Assembly (NCBI GenBank): GCA_946482345.1
Contig: CAMLRJ010000055.1
Location: 1 to 11,663, forward strand
From: an uncultured Cellvibrio sp.
GTDB lineage: Bacteria; Pseudomonadota; Gammaproteobacteria; Pseudomonadales; Cellvibrionaceae
Direction of reading: 5' to 3'
DNA length: 11,663 nucleotides
The position numbers and the translations under genes are program-made. This document shows positions 1 to 5,973 of the stretch, piece after piece (the stretch's first letter is position 1; each line of letters starts with the position of its first letter). The notes beneath the pieces are model-generated. The model was not told the DNA's origin. It searched no databases and worked only from the letters and a program-made list of their open reading frames with translations.

Positions 1-1319
1 TTGTCATATGTCATTCCACCCTGTTTGCGCTGAGTAGTATCCATCAAGAAAAAACCACATGTATTCACCAAATTATTGGTTGTGGTTCCAGCAAGTACTG
101 CCATTTCAGCCGGTGAAATAATTTGTGCTGCAATATAATCTTCACCTGCACGGCCAAGCATTGGTAAATCCTGTATACGAAATTGCACTCGACGGCCATC
201 AGGTTTGGAAAAGTCGCCGACGGAATTCGAATATTTGTAGTCCAGCGTCCAGCTTTCATCAGCAAATTTATTTTCGCCGCCTATATCAAAAGCATCGGTA
301 ACGGCTTCACCTTTTTGAATGAAAAATTGATGCTGCAATTCAGCGTCAGTAACGCCAAATGTGTTGGAGGCTGCATCTATATAAGGAACTTCTCTTTCAA
401 GGGTAAGAGCCGTATCAAAACGATAATATTCACGTAATGCTATATCCAGATCCTCCATAGAAGTACGGGCATAACGTAGGAAATAATCGCTGTTCTCATT
501 TGGGCGCCAGCCTAAATCTACAGACGCAGCAATACGGGTTCTTTCCGCCTGTTCTTCGCGTGCTTCAAATTGCCACGGCGTAAGCAACCTCTCGCCTGTA
601 GGCCCCGACAAACCACCATGATTTTGCTGGCGATAAGTTAAATCTTGCTCTGCATGATGTTGATTTAAATAACCATCTGTTCCACGTTTTTCATAAGACA
701 GGGAATAGCCAATACCAATTGTTTGATCTGCAAATAAATTACTACCTTGTACTGATATTTTGGGTGATGCATCACCGTTATATTGTTGCTCGGATACTTG
801 CCCACTCATGCGTAGACTGTCTTTTTTACGATCAAATGCATTCAAGGTTTTTACGTTGACCGTACCACCGATAGAATTTAAATCCATATCCGGTGTTAAA
901 GATTTGAAAACCTCTATTGAGCTCAACATGTCCGAGGGAACGGCATCCAAAGCAAATGCTCGTGTGTCAGAGCTGGAGGATGCTAATTCGTTACCATTCA
1001 TGCTGACATTGACAAAGTCTGGCCCCAAGCCACGAACAGTCACGAATTGCCCCTCACCTTCAGATTTTTGCAAGGTAATGCCAGGTAAGCGTTGTAAGGA
1101 TTCAGCAACATTTTGGTCAGCAAATTTTCCTGCATCATCTTGCGAAATCACTGAACTGAAAATATTTTTGGAGCGTTCCACTTCACGCGCATTTAGTTCT
1201 GCACTGCGTACACCGGTAACAATAATTTCATCGGTTTCGGTTTCAGTTTCATTCTGTGCTTGTAATTGACCGGCAATTGTCAGTGCAATACATAGTGGTA
1301 ATAGACGCTTTTTATACAT
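1..1319 (-). CDS. TonB-dependent outer-membrane receptor, N-terminal part (cut by left edge)
   Basis: Open frame of 439 codons from ATG at 1319 that leaves the window without a stop. Residues 1 to about 21 form a Sec signal peptide (MYKKR, hydrophobic core, cleavage near LQA-Q). A TonB-box-like segment DEIIVTG lies at 30-36. The plug domain follows at about 45-160, with ISQDDAGKFADQNVAESLQR, LPGITLQ, VTVRGLGP, MNGNELAS, IEVFKSLTPDMD and SIGGTVNVKT. The later part alternates like barrel strands. This plug pattern is typical of the Xanthomonas/Caulobacter-type receptors (TIGR01782), usually about 900-1000 residues, so roughly half is present. The role is energised uptake across the outer membrane through TonB-ExbBD. 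Many members import oligosaccharides, but no substrate can be named here. An AGAGGG ribosome site sits 4 nt before the ATG. The gene is separate from the rstB unit upstream, with 399 non-coding bases between them. Confidence 0.95.
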   Translation of the reverse strand, partial: MYKKRLLPLCIALTIAGQLQAQNETETETDEIIVTGVRSAELNAREVERSKNIFSSVISQDDAGKFADQNVAESLQRLPGITLQKSEGEGQFVTVRGLGPDFVNVSMNGNELASSSSDTRAFALDAVPSDMLSSIEVFKSLTPDMDLNSIGGTVNVKTLNAFDRKKDSLRMSGQVSEQQYNGDASPKISVQGSNLFADQTIGIGYSLSYEKRGTDGYLNQHHAEQDLTYRQQNHGGLSGPTGERLLTPWQFEAREEQAERTRIAASVDLGWRPNENSDYFLRYARTSMEDLDIALREYYRFDTALTLEREVPYIDAASNTFGVTDAELQHQFFIQKGEAVTDAFDIGGENKFADESWTLDYKYSNSVGDFSKPDGRRVQFRIQDLPMLGRAGEDYIAAQIISPAEMAVLAGTTTNNLVNTCGFFLMDTTQRKQGGMTYD

Positions 1320-1344
1320 GGAACCCTCTCTTTTGCTACTTGGA

Positions 1345-1350
1345 ATTATA
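1345..1350 (-). promoter_or_regulatory. Probable -10 box (TATAAT) of the TonB-dependent receptor gene
   Basis: The minus strand reads a perfect TATAAT here, 25 nt before the start codon, which would give a leader of about 20 nt. At 16-18 nt spacing there is no good -35 hexamer (TGATTG is the best). That region is instead occupied by the 13-bp palindrome at 1366-1378, which fits a promoter that depends on or is blocked by a regulator. Inferred from sequence only. Confidence 0.5.
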
Positions 1351-1365
1351 AAAACTACATCAAAG

Positions 1366-1378
1366 CCCAATCATTGGG
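1366..1378. promoter_or_regulatory. 13-bp perfect palindrome, candidate operator of the receptor gene
   Basis: CCCAATCATTGGG is a perfect dyad of 6-bp arms around one central base. It lies 15 bp upstream of the TATAAT at 1345-1350 and so covers the normal -35 position. The placement suits a dimeric repressor or activator. I do not recognise it as a known operator; it is not a Fur box. Confidence 0.4.
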
Positions 1379-1718
1379 ATCAGCGGGCTGAATCACCTTG
1401 CGTTATGTGTGTGCGGTAAGAAACCGGGTAATAAAAATAATGCGCTGATAAATACTACTGAAGTTGAAACCGGTAACTACCGGCAAAGTACAGAAGATTT
1501 TGTCATTATTCTAATGTAGGTCTCTCGCCAAATTTTTGCTAATGCACCACCGAAACCAGTGGTGATTTTGGTTTGACCGGAAAAAACAATTGCGGATTTT
1601 GTATTGCCATTGAAGCATCTTTATATTGGTACTTCTATTTTTTTACCTTCCTGGCAGGGCAGATACTACACTCAAGATTATTGTGATTTCTACCTTTGAT
1701 TAGTTTTGATTGTATCTG

Positions 1719-3011
1719 TTACTTTTGGTAGCTATCCGATAGTTTTGGCCAATGGAGAATTAGCTTGGCGCCGCCCAGTTCTATCGATTCCTTTATAACC
1801 AACCCGCCCTTATGCCATTGCATAATGCGTTTCACAATTGCCAGACCCAAACCAAAACCACTGCCGGATTGGTGTTCGTCATAAAGGCGAACAAAAGATT
1901 CTGTAACACGCTGTCTGGATTCGGCGGGAATACCGGGGCCGTCATCTTCCACTATCAACAAATAATCTTCAGATGTTGTGCATGCGCTTAGTCTTACTGT
2001 TTTAACAGCAAAACGAGCTGCATTACTGAGTAAATTCTGTAATGCCGTTTCGATTAATTTCCACTCACAACAGAAAGGTTCTTGTTCGCTTTTGTCCTGA
2101 ATTTGTAACTGCAGTTTTTGCGTCAGTAATGAACGATGAAAATTGTGTTCGATATGCTCCAGCAAATCACCTATGCATCCCTGTGTGAGCGACAACTGTT
2201 GTGTTTGCTGTTCGAATCCGGCGTAGACCAATAAAGAATTGATCAAGGATTCCATATCGCTGATATCCATTTCGAGACTGGCTATATGTTGTTTACTTTT
2301 TTCATCCAGTTTTTCGAGATCGACCATCGCCAGTGCAAATTTCATTCGCGCCAGCGGTGTACGCAACTCATGTGAAACTGCATTGGTCATATCGTGATGG
2401 GATGCAATCAACTCTTGTAATCTACGGCTCATATTATTAAAAGAGCGCGCGAGTGGATAAAGCGTCGATGTTGTTGACAAAGTCAATTCTTCAGGCACCT
2501 GATCTTTACCTAAAAATTGCGTTTGTTGTTCCAATTTTTTTGCATCGCGCGAAAGCGGCCACACCCAGAGATAAATAACCAAGGCCAAGGCCAGATAAAA
2601 TAGCAACAACATGATGTTATACAAACTGGAATCATGTCGGGCATCAAGATGTTTAATCAAACTGATTACTTGATTGGAATTTGCAATGCGTTTGTACCAA
2701 ACCAATTGATTGTCAGTATTGACGGCCACAATATCGCCTTTGCTTAATTGCTGCATGGCATTGGATTTGGCTATATCGTCAAGTGACAATATTTCAACGT
2801 TCAGATGATGTGCTGTAAGGATTTCCTGAATTGATATTGAAACTTGTTCTGTTTCTGCCAATTCTTTTTCAACAATAAAAATGAGCGCTTTGATTTCATC
2901 CGATGTTTCTTGTTTTGGAGACAGACTGTCCCACAAGTGATTCAGCCCCCAACCAATCACTACAATCGAAATAACCAAAAATAAATAAAGTGAAATAAAT
3001 GCACGGTTCAA
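1719..3011 (-). CDS. rstB: RstB-like sensor histidine kinase
   Basis: Inner-membrane sensor kinase, partner of the regulator just upstream. Taking TTG at 3011 as start gives 430 residues beginning MNRAFISLYLFL, which lines up with E. coli RstB (MKKLFIQFYLLL). Transmembrane segments at about 4-24 and 130-152 enclose a periplasmic sensor domain of about 105 residues. HAMP-like linker about 150-205; H-box SHELRTPLARMKF with the phospho-accepting His at about 214; N-box NLLSNAARF (326-334); G1 EDDGPGIP (355-362); G2 GSGFGLGLAIV (383-393). All catalytic motifs are intact. A TTG at 3056 in the same frame would add 15 residues but would overlap the rstA end by 43 nt, and those residues have no counterpart in RstB. 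The TTG at 3011 begins 2 nt after the rstA TAA, suggesting coupled translation. The stimulus cannot be read from sequence. Confidence 0.93.
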   Translation of the reverse strand: MNRAFISLYLFLVISIVVIGWGLNHLWDSLSPKQETSDEIKALIFIVEKELAETEQVSISIQEILTAHHLNVEILSLDDIAKSNAMQQLSKGDIVAVNTDNQLVWYKRIANSNQVISLIKHLDARHDSSLYNIMLLLFYLALALVIYLWVWPLSRDAKKLEQQTQFLGKDQVPEELTLSTTSTLYPLARSFNNMSRRLQELIASHHDMTNAVSHELRTPLARMKFALAMVDLEKLDEKSKQHIASLEMDISDMESLINSLLVYAGFEQQTQQLSLTQGCIGDLLEHIEHNFHRSLLTQKLQLQIQDKSEQEPFCCEWKLIETALQNLLSNAARFAVKTVRLSACTTSEDYLLIVEDDGPGIPAESRQRVTESFVRLYDEHQSGSGFGLGLAIVKRIMQWHKGGLVIKESIELGGAKLILHWPKLSDSYQK

Positions 3012-3013
3012 TG

Positions 3014-3715
3014 TTAATTCCAGGCATCTGCGATGAACAAATAACCTTTCCCCCAAATCGTTTTAATGCGAGTTGGATTTTCCGGGTTATCGTTTAATTT
3101 TTTCCGTAACTGCGAAATGCGAACATCGATGGTCCGATCCAGACCATCATATTCTCGATTGTAAATATGATTGAACAAAAATTCCCGACTGAGAATTTGC
3201 CCTGCCTGGGCAGCCAATGACAACAGCAAATCATATTCATGGCTCGACAGCAGAATGTCTTCTTGATTGAGCGTGACTTTTCTGGAGTTGGGTTGAATGT
3301 GTAATTTTCCAAACACCAGCGCTTCTTGCTCGCGAGGGTCTTGCTGATAATAACGCCGCATTAAAGCGCGAATACGCGCCAATAAAATGCGTGGTTCAAC
3401 CGGTTTAATCACATAATCATCGGCGCCGTATTCAAAACCCAACACTTGATCAGCATCTGAATCACGTGCAGTTAACATTAAAATAGGCCCTTTAAAATCA
3501 GGGCGAAGTTCTTTGCAAAGTGTTAAACCATCTTTACCCGGCAACATCAAATCCAACACAATCAATGCCGGATTTAGATTCTGTGCTTGCCTGAGCACCC
3601 GATTTCCCTGCTCCTCAATAAATACTTTAAAGTCATTCATTTCCAGAAAATCTTTCACCAGCTGCGCAAGCCGACGATCGTCTTCAACGACTAAAATCAG
3701 ATTGTTATAAGTCAT
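3014..3715 (-). CDS. rstA: RstA-like response regulator (OmpR/PhoB family)
   Basis: Two-domain DNA-binding response regulator of 233 residues. The receiver domain (about 1-120) has the acidic pocket EDD at 11-13, phospho-acceptor Asp55 in LIVLDLMLPGKDG, Thr82 in LMLTARDSDAD and Lys104 in DDYVIKP, so it should be phosphorylatable. The C-terminal winged helix (about 135-230) includes YDGLDRTIDVRISQLRKKL and RIKTIWGKGYLFIADAW. This closely follows E. coli RstA (YDGLDRSVDVAISRLRKKL, RIKTVRNKGYLFAPHAW) and is the main reason for choosing RstA over other OmpR-type regulators. Its ATG overlaps the stop of the DUF3019 gene by one base (TGATG). The E. coli RstA consensus site occurs exactly in front of this unit (5083-5096), so autoregulation is likely. 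Confidence 0.95.
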   Translation of the reverse strand: MTYNNLILVVEDDRRLAQLVKDFLEMNDFKVFIEEQGNRVLRQAQNLNPALIVLDLMLPGKDGLTLCKELRPDFKGPILMLTARDSDADQVLGFEYGADDYVIKPVEPRILLARIRALMRRYYQQDPREQEALVFGKLHIQPNSRKVTLNQEDILLSSHEYDLLLSLAAQAGQILSREFLFNHIYNREYDGLDRTIDVRISQLRKKLNDNPENPTRIKTIWGKGYLFIADAWN

Positions 3716-4119
3716 CAGAAAAAGCTCCAGGGGTTGCGCCGTCGATGACGGCCAGTGTTGTGATCCTTTAAAATTTTAAACGCTTTTGTCACCAATATCG
3801 TTGGACTATCGGGTTCACGCAATTCAAAAATTGTAGTTTCACTGGCCGCAAATGAAAATTGATACTCACCTTCACGCGCTAATGGCCAACAGTAAATAAA
3901 TTTCTGTTGTGCTTGCTGATACAAACACAATGAATAATAGCGACTGGATTTCCAGTGAACACGCAACTGGTCACGACATTCTGTTTCAGCATTATTCAAC
4001 ACACATAACCCCGGTTTTATTGAAAATGCAATATGAGGTTTTGTTTGCGTGTCGGCAAAGGCTGCTTTGAATAAGCCACCAAGCAATAATAGATAAAAAA
4101 CGATGATCCGATTAAAAAT
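3715..4119 (-). CDS. DUF3019-like small exported protein, probable ATT start
   Basis: Small protein with four Cys (C39, C48, C65, C77 counted from the ATT) in a pattern that matches my memory of DUF3019: PGLCVL, ETECRDQLRVHW, SLCLYQ, FIYCWPL, then an acidic strand and a basic, Arg-rich tail. Its function is unknown. The first conventional start codon is TTG at 4086, but that has no ribosome site and would cut the signal peptide in half. Extending upstream in frame to ATT at 4117-4119 restores a full signal peptide of about 23 residues (Asn-Arg, then IIVFYLLLLGG, then AFA before Asp-Thr), and GGAGGG lies 7 nt ahead. ATC at 4120-4122 is a second choice but only 4 nt from that site. With the ATT start the gene overlaps the mipA stop by 8 nt, so translation is probably coupled. 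The mature protein is likely periplasmic, possibly with two disulfides; a link to the RstB sensor domain is speculation. Confidence 0.85.
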   Translation of the reverse strand: MFNRIIVFYLLLLGGLFKAAFADTQTKPHIAFSIKPGLCVLNNAETECRDQLRVHWKSSRYYSLCLYQQAQQKFIYCWPLAREGEYQFSFAASETTIFELREPDSPTILVTKAFKILKDHNTGRHRRRNPWSFF

Positions 4120-4951
4120 GATAAGTCCCTCCGATAAACAGAGTGACTATTTTGTTGTCGTTAATGATAGGGCTGCTGGTGATTTCATCGTCCAGTTGTC
4201 GATAACTGCTGAATAAACGTAGATCCCAATTTTCGGTCAAACGATAATTCCAATCCAGTCGCAGTAAAGGTGAAATACCGTCATCAGGATAATAAGTTGC
4301 CGATGGCAAGGTTTCACTCTCGTTTAATCCATAATAATAATTCAGGGTTTTCTCGTCTTGCCAAACAAAACCCACCGAAGCGCGCAAAGACCAACGATTG
4401 TGGCGCCAGTTTTTGCCTGCCAAAAAACGAATTTCACTGCCCTGGTGTATATCCAGAATATCGTTCAACCATTGCAGCTGGATATCAAAATCCCCGGCAA
4501 AAAAATTGTATTCAATTCCTGCCAAAGCCGTCATGCGCCGTTTATGTAATCGCAAGTTTTCCGTGTCGGAAAAATCCTTGCCCCCGGTAACTTCCGGCGG
4601 CGGCAACACCTGAGTGCCAGAAAACCCCGCGTCAGTAAAAGATTCAACATAAAAATTACCCGAGCTCCAGCGATCAAAAAACATTTGGTCGTAACTGGGG
4701 GTGAGCAACAAATTCAACTGTTGGGAACTGCTTTCCTGGATGACAAAACCAAAGTCCAGATTTTGAATAAAAAATCGCTCGCCGGAATATTCCACTTGGG
4801 GTAATAAAAAAATCGGAAGATTATTGGAATATTCAACAGGATTGGTTCGCGTGCCAACACCAACCCCCAGGCTGAAATGCCATGCAGATTGCTGCGTGTC
4901 CTGCTCATCCGCAAGAATTAGTGTGCTGCAGCCCGCAAGCAACAACAACAT
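4112..4951 (-). CDS. mipA: MipA/OmpV family outer-membrane protein
   Basis: Outer-membrane beta-barrel of about 280 residues, the usual family length. After the N-terminal hydrophobic segment comes WHFSLGVGVGTRTNPVEYS, then paired strands with PLP-like LLPQVEYSGERFF. The C-terminal signature NYYYGLNESE, YYPDDGISPLLRLDWNYRL, SSYRQLDDEITSSPII and IGGTYHF matches E. coli MipA (NEYYYGVSRKES, SPYLELSASYNF, LSDEVTDSPM, GITYKF) and ends in Phe, as barrels do. E. coli MipA binds the lytic transglycosylase MltA and PBP1B; OmpV proteins are osmolarity-linked. The start is unsure: ATG at 4951 has no proper ribosome site and gives MLLLLAGCSTLILADEQ without a basic n-region. In-frame upstream codons add NIFRG, with ATT at 4961-4963 and at 4982-4984 as non-standard choices. 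It is the first gene of the four-gene unit. Confidence 0.88.
   Translation of the reverse strand: MLLLLAGCSTLILADEQDTQQSAWHFSLGVGVGTRTNPVEYSNNLPIFLLPQVEYSGERFFIQNLDFGFVIQESSSQQLNLLLTPSYDQMFFDRWSSGNFYVESFTDAGFSGTQVLPPPEVTGGKDFSDTENLRLHKRRMTALAGIEYNFFAGDFDIQLQWLNDILDIHQGSEIRFLAGKNWRHNRWSLRASVGFVWQDEKTLNYYYGLNESETLPSATYYPDDGISPLLRLDWNYRLTENWDLRLFSSYRQLDDEITSSPIINDNKIVTLFIGGTYHF
4126..4133 (-). promoter_or_regulatory. Shine-Dalgarno that decides the start of the DUF3019-like gene
   Basis: The minus strand reads CGGAGGGA inside the last codons of mipA (encoding IGGT). The core GGAGGG is 7 nt from the ATT at 4119 and about 40 nt from the TTG at 4086. It therefore supports the non-standard upstream start and means that ribosomes finishing mipA pass directly over the site. 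Confidence 0.6.
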
Positions 4952-5018
4952 CCCGCGAAAAATATTAAAAAATGGGGCACTAATTTTGGTTCACCATCTA
5001 CACAATGCTTCAACAGAA

Positions 5019-5046
5019 TCTATATAGCAATTTTCGGAGTTGTCGA
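5019..5046 (-). promoter_or_regulatory. Candidate promoter of the mipA-DUF3019-rstA-rstB unit
   Basis: On the minus strand TCGACA (5041-5046, 5 of 6 matches to the -35 consensus) and TATAGA (5019-5024, 4 of 6) are 16 bp apart. Transcription would begin near 5012, giving a leader of about 60 nt to the ATG at 4951. The RstA box is centred roughly 77 bp upstream of that start, a position suited to activation. Predicted by eye. Confidence 0.45.
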
Positions 5047-5082
5047 TTGTAAGCTTTTGTGTTTTCAGCAACAAATCTGCAT

Positions 5083-5096
5083 TACATTTTGTTACA
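5083..5096 (+). promoter_or_regulatory. RstA box (exact consensus match)
   Basis: TACATTTTGTTACA fits the published E. coli RstA box TACATNTNGTTACA at every fixed position. It is part of a direct repeat (A/G)TTACAT at 5081-5087 and 5091-5097 with a 10-bp period, as expected for an OmpR/PhoB-type dimer. A weaker third copy, CTTACAG, lies at 5112-5118, 21 bp further on. It sits between the divergent mipA unit and the lipoprotein gene, and the unit itself encodes an RstA-like regulator. The site is seen directly; binding is inferred. Confidence 0.72.
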
Positions 5097-5173
5097 TCCC
5101 CGATCATTTCACTTACAGTTTTAAAACAACCTGTGCCTTAGGCTGATCCCATATTCAAACCAGAGGATCTATC

Positions 5174-5920
5174 ATGAAATCTTTCCTGCAATTCCTGCCC
5201 CTTGTTTTTATCTTAACCGCTTGCGGCGGTGAAGACGTCATAAGGTTAGACAGCGACACCAAACAACTTTATGTTGATTTCAACAAACCGCTTGATGTTG
5301 AGGGATGGAAGGCGGGCTTCTCGGATTACACTGTCACAGAAACGACTGACTATGAATTTGCATCTGGCCACAGCTACTTGCCAACTATTACCGGCTCAGC
5401 TACCGGTTTGAGTGTAGAGGCGGCGAAAGCTTTTCGGTTGAGCTCCAATAATCGCAGTGATGATGTATTTATGTTTATCACCAAAAATTACGACGGCCTT
5501 GAACCTAATCGCCTTTACGATTTTGATTTCGAAGTTGTCTTTGCCACCAACGCACAAAAAAATTGTGTCGGCATAGGCGGCGCACCGGGTGAATCAGTCA
5601 CCATCAAAGCAGGCGCAACAAAAATAGAACCCAAATCCGTCAACAACGGCAACAATAGTTTTTCAATGAATATTGATAAGGGCAATCAGTCTTTGGGAGG
5701 CACTGACGCAATTGCCATAGGTAATTTTGCCAATGATCGCGAATGCGGTAATGCAGACACCAATTACATGAAAAAAACTTTACGCAGTGATCGTGGACGA
5801 TTTTCTGCTTACACCGATGCCCAAGGAAAAATATGGATTTTATTCGGCACCGATTCCGGTTTTGAAGGTGTCACTACAATTTATTTTATGCAAGCCAAAG
5901 TTTGGGCGACCCGACGTTAA
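5174..5920 (+). CDS. Lipoprotein of unknown family
   Basis: A 248-residue protein with a clear lipoprotein signal: MKSF, hydrophobic stretch, lipobox LTAC with the acylated Cys at 17. Residue +2 is Gly, not Asp, so outer-membrane sorting is expected under the Lol rule. I do not recognise a named domain. The mature part looks like one compact, mostly beta domain with well-spaced motifs: DVEGWKAGFSDY (41-52), FRLSSNNRSDDVFMF (87-101), NCVGIGGAPGESVTIKAGA (130-148), DKGNQSLGGTDAIAIGNFAN (168-187) and FGTDSGFEGVTTIYF (224-238). Cys131 and Cys191 could form a disulfide. AGAGGA lies 6 nt before the ATG. It is divergent from the mipA unit and shares the region with the RstA box, so it may belong to the same regulon. 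No role can be given. Confidence 0.9.
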   Translation: MKSFLQFLPLVFILTACGGEDVIRLDSDTKQLYVDFNKPLDVEGWKAGFSDYTVTETTDYEFASGHSYLPTITGSATGLSVEAAKAFRLSSNNRSDDVFMFITKNYDGLEPNRLYDFDFEVVFATNAQKNCVGIGGAPGESVTIKAGATKIEPKSVNNGNNSFSMNIDKGNQSLGGTDAIAIGNFANDRECGNADTNYMKKTLRSDRGRFSAYTDAQGKIWILFGTDSGFEGVTTIYFMQAKVWATRR

Positions 5921-5925
5921 TCAAT

Positions 5926-5961
5926 AATAAAAATTTAGCCCTTCGGGGCTAAATTTTTATT
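5926..5961. terminator. Bidirectional intrinsic terminator with UUCG loop
   Basis: A perfect 16-bp stem (AATAAAAATTTAGCCC with its complement) closes the tetraloop TTCG at 5942-5945, the very stable C(UUCG)G form. A-runs on the left and T-runs on the right make it work in both directions. It starts 6 nt after the lipoprotein stop and ends 12 nt before the stop of the convergent TRAP-binding-protein gene, so it should end both transcripts. Confidence 0.92.
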
Positions 5962-5973
5962 GGCTATCGAACA

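Larger units (their letters stand above)
1320..1718. other. 399-bp non-coding region between the rstB-like gene and the receptor gene
   Basis: No convincing gene is present. Besides the receptor promoter and its palindrome, it holds a 14-bp palindrome CCGGTAACTACCGG (1470-1483), two copies of GAAACCGG (1420-1427 and 1466-1473), two interleaved 6-bp inverted repeats at 1545-1574, and a 7-bp inverted repeat CAGATAC/GTATCTG (1660-1666 and 1712-1718) whose right arm touches the rstB stop codon. I see no hairpin followed by a T-run after rstB, so no intrinsic terminator can be called for the four-gene unit. Confidence 0.6.

Noticed and set aside
760..1269. 169-codon open frame on the plus strand
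   Set aside because: It lies antisense to the conserved plug domain of the TonB-dependent receptor; its composition is Ser/Cys-rich with no recognisable family.
1511..1618. 35-codon open frame (MLQWQYKIRN...) on the minus strand between rstB and the receptor gene
   Set aside because: No ribosome site and no recognisable features, and it overlaps the interleaved repeats; most likely chance.
1660..1718. CAGATAC/GTATCTG inverted repeat as rstB terminator
   Set aside because: The arms are 45 bp apart and no T-run follows in the direction of transcription.
4108..4133. Programmed +1 frameshift joining mipA to the DUF3019-like gene at TTT-TAA
   Set aside because: The GGAGGG site is too far from the shift codon compared with prfB, the barrel ends properly in Phe, and the downstream protein has its own signal peptide, so separate initiation is simpler.
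4270..4613. Three overlapping plus-strand frames of 63-106 codons
   Set aside because: Antisense shadows of mipA, which has clear family motifs throughout.
4970..4980. 11-mer AAATGGGGCAC shared with 10268-10278
   Set aside because: An 11-mer shared once in a window of this size is expected by chance, and there is no wider similarity.
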